Assembly: GCA_965263045.1 (NCBI GenBank)
Contig: CBDHGK010000041.1
Location: 4,650,001-4,714,000 of the forward strand
Reading direction: 5' to 3'
DNA: 64,000 nt
Source: G963664115 sp965263045
Lineage (GTDB): Bacteria > Acidobacteriota > Terriglobia > 20CM-2-55-15
The translations under genes were made by a program, and so were the position numbers. Shown one piece after another: positions 1-7,876 of this stretch; position 1 is the stretch's first letter; each line of letters begins with the position of its first letter. The notes beneath the pieces are model-generated. The model was not told the DNA's origin. It did no database searches and saw only the letters and a program-made list of their open reading frames with translations.

Positions 1-248
1 GTTCAGCAAGGATGAGCGCTGAGACAATCCACAGGACCATTTCCAGTCAGATTTCCATTTGGAGGCCAGGCTGCGGTCGTCGTTCTTCCAGGAATGTACG
101 GCTTTGAGATCGGCCAGTCTGCGTCTCAAATTTCATGTCCCACCAAACGTCACTGTATAGCGCCGTGCGCTCGGGCATCCGGGGCTTCGCCGAGTTTGCG
201 GCTTGCTTGTCCAGCTCACCCACTGGACTCGTGTGGACCCCTGCTCCA
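1..248. other. No gene recognised at window edge
   Basis: This stretch lies downstream of thrS, which reads leftward. I see no convincing coding region, tRNA or terminator. A leftward ATG at position 40 opens a short hydrophobic reading (MVLWIVSALILAE) that runs off the window; it could be the first codons of a membrane protein, but 13 residues are too few to support a call. Confidence 0.3.
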
Positions 249-2039
249 TTAATTGCGTGCAGCTATGGATTCCCTTGCGAGAGCAAGGAACGCTTCGACC
301 GATTTGGCCTTGAGGTCTTCTCCAGATCGTAACCGAACCGCTACGGCTCCGGCTTCGATCTCCCTATCTCCAGCGACGAGCATATAGGGAATCTTCTGCA
401 ACTGGGCCTTACGGATTTTGGCGTTCATACGGTCGCCACCGTCGTCAATTTCCACCCGGAGTCCCTCGGCCTTCAGTTTCTCTACCACGCCCTGGCAGTA
501 TTCGACATGCCGGTCGGCAATCGGAATAAGAATGGCCTGGACCGGCGCCAGCCAAACTGGGAAAGCACCGCTGTGGTGCTCGATCAGGATTCCAAAGAAC
601 CGTTCCATGCTGCCTAACAGGGCCCGATGGATCATATAGGGCCGGTGTCGGGTTCCATCCTCTCCAACGAAGGCGAGGTCGAAGCGTTCGGGAAGGTTGA
701 AATCGAACTGAATCGTGCTCAGCTGCCATTGCCGCCCGATGGCGTCGTTGACGTTGATATCGATCTTGGGACCATAGAAGGCACCGTCGGCCTCGTTGAT
801 CTCGAAAGGCAAACCCAACCTCTTGAGCGCTTGCTCGAGCGCGGTCTCGGCCGCGTCCCAGTTAGCCTCTTCTCCGACGCGCTTTTCCGGACGCGTGCTC
901 AAGAAGAGTTTGAAGTCTGCGAATTCGAACGCCCGAAGAATATCCAGGCTGAAGTTCAGGACCTTGTCGATTTCAGCAGGCATTTGATCCGGCCGGCAGA
1001 ACAGATGGGCGTCGTCCTGGGTGAATCCCCTCACCCGGGTCAACCCGTGCAGCACGCCACTGCGTTCATACCGATACACGGTGCCCCATTCGGCAAAGCG
1101 GATCGGAAGGTCGCGGTAGGAGCGCACACCACTCTTAAAGATGTCGACGTGGAACGGACAGTTCATCGGCTTTAGATAGAACTCCTGTTCGTCGATCGTT
1201 ACCGGCGCGTACATACCGTCTCTGTAAAAATCCAGATGGCCGCTGGTTTCCCACAGCGATGCCCGGCCGATGTGGGGTGTATAAACGAAATCGTAGCCGC
1301 CTTTGAGATGCTCGGACTTGCAGTATTCCTCGACGAGATGGCGGATCAGCCCTCCCTTCGGATGCCAGAGCACCAGGCCTCCTCCAATGCTGTCGGGGTT
1401 GATGCTGAACAGATCAAGATCGACGCCCAACCGGCGATGGTCCCGCTTCCTGGCTTCTTCAAGCCGGACGAAGTATTCCTTCAGTTCCTTCTTCGTGTGG
1501 AACGCAACCCCGTAGACACGCTGCATCTGGTCGCGAGCCTGATCCCCACGCCAATAGGCGCCCGAAACGCGCGTGAGTTTGAACGCATCCGGACGGATCG
1601 AGCCGGTGTTTTCGACGTGAGGACCACGGCAGAGATCGACGAACTCTCCAGTTTTATAAATGCTGACGTTATCGACACTGCCACCAACGAGGTTCTGGTC
1701 CCCAAGATCTTTGACCGCAGTCGTCCCCCGTTGCTTCAGATCGTTCAGAAGTTCGACTTTGAAGCTCTGCCCCATCCCCTCGAAACGCGTAATGGCCTCA
1801 TCAATCGGCACTTCTGACCGTTCGAAGGCAACCTTTTCGCTCACCTTGCGCCGCATCTGCTGCTCTATTGTTTCGAGGTCTTCAGGCGTCAGGGGCGTTT
1901 CAAGATAGACATCGTAGTAAAAGCCGTCCGCGATGACTGGCCCGACGCCAAACTTCGCCTCCGGGTGGAAATCCTGGATGGTGGCAGCCATCAGGTGGGC
2001 CAGCGAGTGCCGAATCGTTTCAAGCTCTTCTTTGTTCAT
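249..2039 (-). CDS. thrS: Threonine--tRNA ligase lacking the TGS domain
   Basis: Charges tRNA-Thr with threonine in the cytosol. The 596-residue protein opens directly with the editing (N2) domain: HSLAHLMAATIQ carries the HxxxH motif at residues 11-15. The class II catalytic core follows, with the zinc ligand region MNCPFHVD, motif 2 around YRYERSGVLHGLTRVRGFTQ and a C-terminal anticodon-binding domain starting near residue 500 (APVQAILIPIADRH). Most bacterial ThrRS are about 640 residues because they begin with a 60-residue TGS domain. Here an in-frame TGA lies five codons upstream of the ATG, so the TGS domain is absent from this gene. It reads toward the window edge, with ogt upstream on the same strand. 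Confidence 0.96.
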   Translation of the reverse strand: MNKEELETIRHSLAHLMAATIQDFHPEAKFGVGPVIADGFYYDVYLETPLTPEDLETIEQQMRRKVSEKVAFERSEVPIDEAITRFEGMGQSFKVELLNDLKQRGTTAVKDLGDQNLVGGSVDNVSIYKTGEFVDLCRGPHVENTGSIRPDAFKLTRVSGAYWRGDQARDQMQRVYGVAFHTKKELKEYFVRLEEARKRDHRRLGVDLDLFSINPDSIGGGLVLWHPKGGLIRHLVEEYCKSEHLKGGYDFVYTPHIGRASLWETSGHLDFYRDGMYAPVTIDEQEFYLKPMNCPFHVDIFKSGVRSYRDLPIRFAEWGTVYRYERSGVLHGLTRVRGFTQDDAHLFCRPDQMPAEIDKVLNFSLDILRAFEFADFKLFLSTRPEKRVGEEANWDAAETALEQALKRLGLPFEINEADGAFYGPKIDINVNDAIGRQWQLSTIQFDFNLPERFDLAFVGEDGTRHRPYMIHRALLGSMERFFGILIEHHSGAFPVWLAPVQAILIPIADRHVEYCQGVVEKLKAEGLRVEIDDGGDRMNAKIRKAQLQKIPYMLVAGDREIEAGAVAVRLRSGEDLKAKSVEAFLALARESIAARN

Positions 2040-2131
2040 TGGGTTTCACACGTCACTCTTTATCCGGGAGCCGACCGCCCGGGGGCAAAGCTCCGATTGT
2101 TGCTTTGATTTGGAGCAGCCGGGATTGCCGG

Positions 2132-2689
2132 CTACGAAAACAGGATTGGCTGGGAATCCGTCGAACGGCCACGCGGGTGCGTGGCTTCGGGCTCCCTGAG
2201 TGTTGACGATCCTTCCAGATCGAGCAGTGCTCTCTTGATCTCGAGGCCACCACCGTAGCCGACGAGACGACCATCGTGGCCAATCACCCGGTGGCAGGGA
2301 ACCAATATAGATACGGGATTCTCGTGGTTGGCCATTCCTACTGCACGTGCCGCCCGCGGCTTTCCGATGGCACTGGCAATTTCTCCATAACTGCGGGTCT
2401 CGCCGTAAGGAATGTCCCTCAGTGCCTGCCAGACGCTCTGCTGAAAGGGCGTCCCTTCCAGGTCCAGGGCGAGATCAAAGTCACGCCGGGTGCCGGCGAA
2501 ATATTCATCGAGTTGGGCTAGGACAGAAGCATTCCCCGCCACATCGGGCCCTACGCCGGAAGGTATATTTCTTCCGAAAGACAGCACCCGGACGCCGTTG
2601 CTGCCCGTCGCGAGGGTCAGAGGTCCGATTGGGGTTTCCGCGACGGTATATCCCATTGGGTTAAGGTATATCAACGGATCGAACGGCAC
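2132..2689 (-). CDS. ogt: Methylated-DNA--protein-cysteine methyltransferase
   Basis: Suicide DNA-repair protein that moves the methyl group from O6-methylguanine to its own cysteine. The active-site motif PCHRVIGHDGRLVGYGGG is intact near residues 130-147, preceded by the helix-turn-helix region (FQQSVWQALRDIPYGETRSYGEIASAIG, seen in two pieces). At 185 residues it is a single-domain Ogt/MGMT type without the Ada regulatory domain. The last 25 or so residues after LDLEG have no family counterpart that I recognise. It diverges from infC, so the 117 bp between them holds both promoters. thrS follows on the same strand 92 bp downstream. Confidence 0.93.
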   Translation of the reverse strand: MPFDPLIYLNPMGYTVAETPIGPLTLATGSNGVRVLSFGRNIPSGVGPDVAGNASVLAQLDEYFAGTRRDFDLALDLEGTPFQQSVWQALRDIPYGETRSYGEIASAIGKPRAARAVGMANHENPVSILVPCHRVIGHDGRLVGYGGGLEIKRALLDLEGSSTLREPEATHPRGRSTDSQPILFS

Positions 2690-2770
2690 AAGACCATTGA
2701 CGAGTTGAAATCCATTGGACGGAGGTGCGATCTCCCGTCATCGTCACACCTCGGGATGCGGAGCGTGAGA

Positions 2771-2800
2771 TTGCAAATGCACCGTTGATTTTGTTATGTT
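2771..2800 (+). promoter_or_regulatory. Probable sigma70 promoter of the infC operon
   Basis: TTGCAA (2771-2776) and TATGTT (2795-2800) are separated by 18 bp in the ogt-infC intergenic region. The predicted transcription start is at about 2807, the first base of the infC start codon, so the message may be leaderless. The -10 match is moderate. Confidence 0.4.
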
Positions 2801-2806
2801 TAGCGA

Positions 2807-3349
2807 TTGTCAAGAGTGAAGAAATTTTCCGGAAGGCCGCGGACCGACCGAACAAGAGTCAACCATCGAATTCGGGCCACCGAAATTCGGGTGATTGATG
2901 AGGAAGGCACGCAGCTGGGAGTGATGACGCCGGGAGCGGCGATTGCAATAGCGGAAGAAAGAGGCCTGGATCTGGTCGAGGTAGCACCGAACGGCAAACC
3001 GCCGGTTTGCCGGATCATGGACTACGGCAAGTACCGCTACCAGATGAAACGAAAGGCTCACGAAGCAAGGAAGCATCAGAAGAGCATCACGGTCAAAGAA
3101 GTCAAGTTTCGCCCCAACACTGACGAACACGACTACGAGTTCAAAAAGAACCACATCATTCGCTTCCTGAACCAGGGCGACAAAGTCAAAGCGAACGTCT
3201 GGTTCCGGGGCCGTGAAATCGTCCATAAAGATATCGGGCGCGCTCTGATCCAGCGGCTTGTCGAAGAGTTGGAAGAAGTCGGAACTGTGGAAAACCGACC
3301 CAAAATGGAAGGCAACAATCTAGTCGCGATATTCGCACCCAGAAAATAA
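2807..3349 (+). CDS. infC: Translation initiation factor IF-3
   Basis: Binds the 30S subunit, blocks 50S joining and proofreads the initiator codon. The 180-residue protein has the N-terminal domain (VNHRIRATEIRVID ... GLDLVEVAPNGKPPVCRIMDYGKYRY, in two conserved blocks), a lysine-rich linker and the C-terminal domain (IRFLNQGDKVKANVWFRGRE). The start chosen is TTG at 2807; a GTG nine bases downstream is also possible. No Shine-Dalgarno sequence precedes either. The classical AUU start used for IF3 autoregulation in enterobacteria is not in frame here. It heads the infC-rpmI-rplT-pheS-pheT series. Confidence 0.95.
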   Translation: MSRVKKFSGRPRTDRTRVNHRIRATEIRVIDEEGTQLGVMTPGAAIAIAEERGLDLVEVAPNGKPPVCRIMDYGKYRYQMKRKAHEARKHQKSITVKEVKFRPNTDEHDYEFKKNHIIRFLNQGDKVKANVWFRGREIVHKDIGRALIQRLVEELEEVGTVENRPKMEGNNLVAIFAPRK

Positions 3350-3387
3350 GAGGCGAAACAGACGTCGAAAACAGGAAAGTAGAATTC

Positions 3388-3585
3388 ATGTACAAACTCA
3401 AGACGCATCGGGGCGCGCGCAAACGATTCAAGTTAACGGGCACCGGGAAGGTCAAGCGGAGACATTCCTTCCAGCGTCATATCCTGACCAAGAAATCAAA
3501 GAAGCGGAAGAGGCACCTCGGCAAGCCTGCGATCCTCGATGCTTCAGATTTTCAGAAGGTCCGGGACATGCTTCCGTACGGATAG
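3388..3585 (+). CDS. rpmI: 50S ribosomal protein L35
   Basis: Small basic large-subunit protein of 65 residues, the usual family length. It shows the characteristic start MYKLKTHRGARKRFKLTGTG and a very basic middle (KRRHSFQRHILTKKSKKRKR). It sits 38 bp after infC and 34 bp before rplT, the conserved IF3-L35-L20 order, so it is almost certainly cotranscribed with them. Confidence 0.97.
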   Translation: MYKLKTHRGARKRFKLTGTGKVKRRHSFQRHILTKKSKKRKRHLGKPAILDASDFQKVRDMLPYG

Positions 3586-3619
3586 GAACTGACCACTCAG
3601 GTTAGAGGTTGAATTAGAA

Positions 3620-3985
3620 GTGCCAAGAGTTAGACGAGGAACCAAGAGACACGATCGCCGGAAAAAAGTTCTGAAGGCGGCCAAGGGCTACTTCCTTAAC
3701 AAGAGCAAGCTCTTCAAGTTCGCCACGGAATCCGTGGATCGCGCACTCCAGTATGCGTACCGCGACCGCCGAACGCGTAAGCGTGATTTCCGCCGGCTCT
3801 GGATCATCCGGATTGGAGCTGCGGCGCGTGAGAATGGGATCAACTATAACCAGTTCATTTCCGGCCTGAAGAAGGCGGGAATCGAACTGGACCGCAAGGT
3901 TCTTGCGGATATCGCCATAGCGGACCCATCAGGTTTCGCCCAGTTGGCGGAGAAGGCGAAAGCAGCGATCAGCCAAGCTGCATAG
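3620..3985 (+). CDS. rplT: 50S ribosomal protein L20
   Basis: Early-assembly 23S rRNA-binding protein, 121 residues, normal for the family. It begins MPRVRRGTKRHDRRKKVLKA and contains the conserved YRDRRTRKRDFRRLWIIRI block. The start codon is GTG at 3620; the N-terminal MPRV is diagnostic, so this start is firm. In other bacteria L20 represses its own operon by binding the rpmI-rplT leader; the 34-bp spacer here is too short for the large enterobacterial pseudoknot, so that control is not evident. pheS begins 4 bp after the stop. Confidence 0.97.
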   Translation: MPRVRRGTKRHDRRKKVLKAAKGYFLNKSKLFKFATESVDRALQYAYRDRRTRKRDFRRLWIIRIGAAARENGINYNQFISGLKKAGIELDRKVLADIAIADPSGFAQLAEKAKAAISQAA

Positions 3986-3989
3986 TTCG

Positions 3990-5027
3990 ATGGCTTCCGG
4001 TTCAGGACTCGCCCAACTCCATGAAATTGGCGAGCAATTTGAACGGGACAGATACCGCGCCAAAGACCGCCCATCTCTAGACGAAATTCGGACCCGATAT
4101 CTTTCCCGCAAGTCTGGTCTCCTGACGCTCAAACTACAGTTGCTGCGGACGCTGCCGAAGGACGAGCGCTCAGAGTTCGGCAAGTTTGGCAACGAGCTGA
4201 AACAGAAGATCGAATCTGCACTCGCTGAACTCGAAGATTCGATCGCGACCGAAGCCGAACAACAGCAAATCGTCGAGGAAACCCTGGATGTCAGCCTTCC
4301 GGGCGAACGGCCCCGCATTGGGCATCGACATCCGATTACCCTCATTCGGGCCGAAATGGAGTCCATATTCGTCTCGATGGGTTACACGGTGGAAGACGGT
4401 CCGGAAGTCGAGTCCACTTACTACAACTTCGAGGCTCTCAATATCCCGGACGGACATCCGGCGCGGGATCCATCCGACACGTTTTATGTTTCCGATGACG
4501 TCGTCCTCAGGACGCATACATCTCCAGTCCAGGTAAGGACGATGGAGAAGCGACAACCTCCGATCCGGATCATTTGCCCGGGCCGCGTCTTCCGCCATGA
4601 CGATCTGGACGCCACACACTCTCCGATGTTCCACCAGATCGAAGGTTTGGTCGTCGATGGAGGAATCACCTTTGGAGACTTAAAGGGCACTCTCGAGCTC
4701 TTCCACCAGCGGTTCTTTGGTGCGAACACCGAGACACGCTTCCGCCCGAGCTTCTTCCCTTTCACCGAACCCAGCGCCGAAGTCGACATTTCCTGTCCCT
4801 TCTGTGAAGGCAGCGGCTGTCGCGTGTGCAAGCAGACCGGTTGGATCGAAATGATGGGAGCGGGTATGGTGAATCCCGTTGTCTACAGTTTTGTTAAATA
4901 CGACCCAGAACGTTACAGCGGCTTTGCTTTTGGGATGGGGATCGACCGGTACGCGATGATCAAATGTCGGATCAGCGACATTCCCCTGTTATTCGAAAAC
5001 GACCTGCGATTTCTCGAACAGTTCTGA
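3990..5027 (+). CDS. pheS: Phenylalanine--tRNA ligase, alpha subunit
   Basis: Catalytic alpha subunit of the alpha2-beta2 PheRS. 345 residues, with an N-terminal coiled-coil arm (about 1-90), the class II motif 2 region (CPGRVFRHDDLDATHSPMFH), the cysteine-rich insertion CPFCEGSGCRVCKQTGW and the motif 3 GMGIDRYAMIK near the C-terminus. ATG start 4 bp downstream of rplT, so translation is likely coupled. pheT follows 26 bp later; the two products form one enzyme. Confidence 0.97.
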   Translation: MASGSGLAQLHEIGEQFERDRYRAKDRPSLDEIRTRYLSRKSGLLTLKLQLLRTLPKDERSEFGKFGNELKQKIESALAELEDSIATEAEQQQIVEETLDVSLPGERPRIGHRHPITLIRAEMESIFVSMGYTVEDGPEVESTYYNFEALNIPDGHPARDPSDTFYVSDDVVLRTHTSPVQVRTMEKRQPPIRIICPGRVFRHDDLDATHSPMFHQIEGLVVDGGITFGDLKGTLELFHQRFFGANTETRFRPSFFPFTEPSAEVDISCPFCEGSGCRVCKQTGWIEMMGAGMVNPVVYSFVKYDPERYSGFAFGMGIDRYAMIKCRISDIPLLFENDLRFLEQF

Positions 5028-5053
5028 CCCGGGACCAGCGCGGACGAATCGAC

Positions 5054-7075
5054 ATGCGGATCAGCCTCAACTGGCTCAAAGAATACGTCTCCACTCCCGA
5101 TGATGCTTCTCAGCTGAGCGAGAGACTCTCGCTCGCCGGGCTCGCTGTGGACGCGATGGAGACGACCGGCGACGATGTCGTGCTCGATCTGGACATCACG
5201 ACTAACCGGGGAGATTGTCTCTCTCATCTGGGTGTCGCCCGGGAGGTGGGCACCCTCTACGGAAAAGTAGTCCGCATGCCCGCGATCAACGTTGCCGAGA
5301 TCGAACGGCGGGCTGGGTCCGTAGTTTCAATTTCCATCGCCGACAATGATCTCTGCAAGCGGTATTGCGGCCGCTACATCGAGGGCGTCACGATCGGAAA
5401 ATCCCCCGATTGGCTGGTCCGGCGTATCGAAGCCGTCGGAATCCGTTCCATTAATAACGTCGCCGACATTACCAATTATGTTCTGATGGAACTGGGCCAC
5501 CCACTCCATGCTTTCGACGCGGACACTTTAGCGCAGGGCCAAATCATCGTGCGTCGGGCCGAAGTGAGTGAAACGCTCACGACACTCGATGGCGAAACCA
5601 GGGAGCTGGACCCGTCGGTACTCGTGATCGCCGACAGTGCACACCCGGTGGCGTTGGCGGGAGTGATGGGCGGTGAAGAGAGCGAGATCTCTGCCGCCAC
5701 CACAAACGTTCTACTCGAGGCCGCCTGGTTCGATCCGCTCTCGATTCGCAAGACCGCCCGGAGGCTGAACCTCAGCACAGAAGCATCCTACCGCTTCGAA
5801 CGGGGCGCCGACATCGAAATGGCCCGGACCGCATGCGACCGTGGGGCACAGCTCATTGCGGAGATCGCCGGCGGTAAGATTTACGAAGGCGTTCTTGATA
5901 ACTATCCATCGGAAGGGACCGCGAAATCCAGGGCCCGCCTGCGACGGACCCGGATCCGGGATTATCTCGGGATGGATATCTCCGACGATGAAGTCACGCG
6001 TATCTTCACAGGTTTGGGGTTCGACGTTGGTGCTGGAGCCGATTCCGAAGGTTGGAGCGTGGACATCCCGAGCTACAGGCACGATGTTTCGGGCGAGGAA
6101 GACCTCTTGGAGGAAGTAGCGCGTATTCACGGCTACGACCGATTTCCGTCGACGCTTCCGGCATGGAGCGCGCCGGGAGAACGGCTCCCGTGGCATGTGG
6201 AAGAGACCCGTATCCGGGATCTGCTGTCGGGAATGGGTTACTCGGAAGCGTGCACCATCGCATTCAGCGACCCGGAAACCGAAGAACGGTTTGCGCCGGG
6301 AATCCAGCCAGTCTGTCTGAAAAATCCAATTTCCGAAAAGGCGCCCATCCTGCGGACGTCGATGGTCCCGAGCATGCTGCTGTCCCTGCAGTGGAATCTG
6401 AACCGCGGAAATCGAAATGTATTTCTCTACGAAATCGGAAAGGTCTACCCCACAACCGGAGAGCACAGACATCTGGTGATCGCCCAGACTGGAGCCGCGC
6501 ATCCTCGATCCGTTCACCATGCGCCGTTGGAGTCCGACTTCTACAACCTTAAGGGTGATATTGAAACATTGCTGCGCGGTTTTTCTGTGGATGCTACCGA
6601 ATCGACCCAGGATCTGCCGCCCTATTACCATCGCGGCCGGAGCGTTCGATTCGGATCCGTTGCGAAGCTGGGTGAGCTCGCCGGGAGTATCGGTGATCTC
6701 TATAAGCTGCGCCAGAAGGTGTACGTCGCAGAAATCGACATCGAAGATCTCTATGCCGCCCGACTCGGGAACGTTGCAGCCACCAGGATTCCGAAGTACC
6801 CTGCCATTAGACACGACCTGTCACTGCTGCTGGATCGAACAATTCGATTTTCGAACGTGTTGGCGGCAATCCGGGCTTCGGGAATTTCAGAACTCGTCAC
6901 CGTCGAGCCCTTCGATCGACTCGAAACAGGTCCGTTTCCCGAGTCGTGTTACAGCCTTGCCGTCGGACTTGTATACCAGTCCTCAAAGCGCACCCTGACG
7001 GATGAGGAAGTGCAGGAGTTCGACCGGAAGATCCTGGTTCAACTCGAAGGTATCGGGGTGAATCTGAGGAGTTGA
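5054..7075 (+). CDS. pheT: Phenylalanine--tRNA ligase, beta subunit, short form
   Basis: Beta subunit of PheRS; carries the editing site that hydrolyses Tyr-tRNA-Phe. I place the start at ATG 5054 (MRISLNWLKEYV), the family's conserved N-terminus; the longer open frame would overlap pheS. The protein is then 673 residues, against roughly 790-800 for the common form. The missing part is the OB-fold tRNA-binding domain, which normally follows the first 40 residues: here the sequence passes from LSLAGLAVDAMETTGDDVVLD straight (in two pieces) into DITTNRGDCLSHLGVAREV. B3/B4, B5 and the C-terminal FDX-ACB domain (YPAIRHDLSLLLDR) are present. Confidence 0.95.
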   Translation: MRISLNWLKEYVSTPDDASQLSERLSLAGLAVDAMETTGDDVVLDLDITTNRGDCLSHLGVAREVGTLYGKVVRMPAINVAEIERRAGSVVSISIADNDLCKRYCGRYIEGVTIGKSPDWLVRRIEAVGIRSINNVADITNYVLMELGHPLHAFDADTLAQGQIIVRRAEVSETLTTLDGETRELDPSVLVIADSAHPVALAGVMGGEESEISAATTNVLLEAAWFDPLSIRKTARRLNLSTEASYRFERGADIEMARTACDRGAQLIAEIAGGKIYEGVLDNYPSEGTAKSRARLRRTRIRDYLGMDISDDEVTRIFTGLGFDVGAGADSEGWSVDIPSYRHDVSGEEDLLEEVARIHGYDRFPSTLPAWSAPGERLPWHVEETRIRDLLSGMGYSEACTIAFSDPETEERFAPGIQPVCLKNPISEKAPILRTSMVPSMLLSLQWNLNRGNRNVFLYEIGKVYPTTGEHRHLVIAQTGAAHPRSVHHAPLESDFYNLKGDIETLLRGFSVDATESTQDLPPYYHRGRSVRFGSVAKLGELAGSIGDLYKLRQKVYVAEIDIEDLYAARLGNVAATRIPKYPAIRHDLSLLLDRTIRFSNVLAAIRASGISELVTVEPFDRLETGPFPESCYSLAVGLVYQSSKRTLTDEEVQEFDRKILVQLEGIGVNLRS

Positions 7076-7082
7076 AACCATT

Positions 7083-7337
7083 ATGAAGTCTGGCCCGGCC
7101 GAAGCCCTGGAAAGATTTAGAGCCCTCGAGGACGGGGTTGGGCGGATGCTGGAGGCGCTCCAGCATACGAAAATGGAAAAGGGAGCAGCCGAAAAACAAC
7201 TCGCCGAAGCGCGTCGCCACATAGAACGGCTCGAAAAGGACCTTGATGGACTCCGCAAGGAACGCAGCATTGTCCGGGGTCGGGTTCAGAGCCTGATCGA
7301 AAGCATTGCTACATTCAGCGAGAAGCCCCTTGCCTAA
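7083..7337 (+). CDS. Small coiled-coil protein upstream of zapA (ZapB-like)
   Basis: An 84-residue hydrophilic protein that is almost entirely a coiled coil: leucine and charged heptads run from residue 8 to 65 (for example EKQLAEARRHIERLEKDLDG). It begins 7 bp after pheT and its 3' end overlaps the zapA start. In several phyla a ZapB-like coiled coil precedes ZapA, so a division-associated role at the Z-ring is a reasonable inference. The sequence alone shows only the coiled coil. Confidence 0.7.
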   Translation: MKSGPAEALERFRALEDGVGRMLEALQHTKMEKGAAEKQLAEARRHIERLEKDLDGLRKERSIVRGRVQSLIESIATFSEKPLA

Positions 7338-7629
7338 GAAGGACAAAAGCGACATCGTCGAAATCGAAATCTACGACCAGAGATACCCTCTGCGTCTCAG
7401 CACGCCGGCCGAACGGAGCGAAATCCTCAAGCTGGCTGAACAAGTCGATCATCGGATGCGCGAAATCGCTGAACAAAGCGGAACTGTCGACTCGCTCAAG
7501 GTTGCCATCCTGACCGCTCTGCATCTGGCTGAGGAATCGCGCGAACGGGATGGCGGCATGAAAAAGCTCGAATCCGCCATCCGCTCCGGCGCAAAGAAGT
7601 GGATCACGGCAATCGACGAAGAGCTGTAG
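7330..7629 (+). CDS. zapA: Cell division protein ZapA
   Basis: ZapA bundles FtsZ protofilaments at the division site. The 99-residue protein has the N-terminal globular part (VEIEIYDQRYPLRLSTPAERSE begins it) and a C-terminal helix suited to dimerisation. TTG at 7330 gives MPKKDKSDIVEIEI, a natural ZapA N-terminus, with GAGAAG about five bases upstream; a second TTG at 7306 would add eight residues. It overlaps the preceding coiled-coil gene by a few codons and is followed by the 6S RNA candidate, the arrangement seen around zapA in many bacteria. Confidence 0.88.
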   Translation: MPKKDKSDIVEIEIYDQRYPLRLSTPAERSEILKLAEQVDHRMREIAEQSGTVDSLKVAILTALHLAEESRERDGGMKKLESAIRSGAKKWITAIDEEL

Positions 7630-7652
7630 CCTGCTAAATTCGACCTGCCGGA

Positions 7653-7682
7653 TTGACCTTGTTTCAGTCATTCACCTACAAT
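7653..7682 (+). promoter_or_regulatory. Promoter of the 6S RNA candidate
   Basis: TTGACC (7653-7658) and TACAAT (7677-7682) with an 18-bp spacer. The predicted start (about 7688-7690) falls at the 5' strand of the closing stem of the putative RNA just downstream, which is what an independent small-RNA promoter should do. Confidence 0.55.
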
Positions 7683-7686
7683 CGAG

Positions 7687-7850
7687 GTGGCCCTGCGAAG
7701 CGCGTGTTGGTGCGACATTATTTGACCTATGTCTTATTTGAAGGGGTCCGATTCTTGCGTGGTGTGCGGGTCATCCCTACGGGTTGATGGCCCCCTGAAG
7801 CGCGGATAGGACACCCACCCTGTTTCGACAGACTCAAATAAGGGTGCCAC
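7687..7850 (+). ncRNA. ssrS: Probable 6S RNA
   Basis: A 228-bp gene-free gap between zapA and ymdB. GTGGCCCT (7687-7694) pairs with AGGGTGCCAC (7841-7850) to close a transcript of about 165 nt. Inside, CTTATTTGA (7733-7741) is exactly complementary to TCAAATAAG (7833-7841), and GGGTCATC (7769-7776) can pair with GATGGCCC near 7786-7793 to make an apical hairpin. A sigma70-like promoter ends just upstream. 6S RNA, which mimics an open promoter and sequesters the housekeeping RNA polymerase, often lies downstream of zapA. I could not run a covariance model, so the identification rests on context, length and fold. Confidence 0.5.
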
Positions 7851-7876
7851 ACGGCCAAGTGGGGTCTTTCACTTGC

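Noticed and set aside
4964..5053. Upstream extension of pheT overlapping pheS
   Set aside because: The added 30 residues duplicate pheS coding sequence and are absent from the family; MRISLNWLKEYV is the conserved start.
5711..6814. A 367-codon frame antisense to pheT
   Set aside because: It lies wholly inside a certain gene, has no start signal or recognisable motif, and is typical of GC-rich shadow frames.
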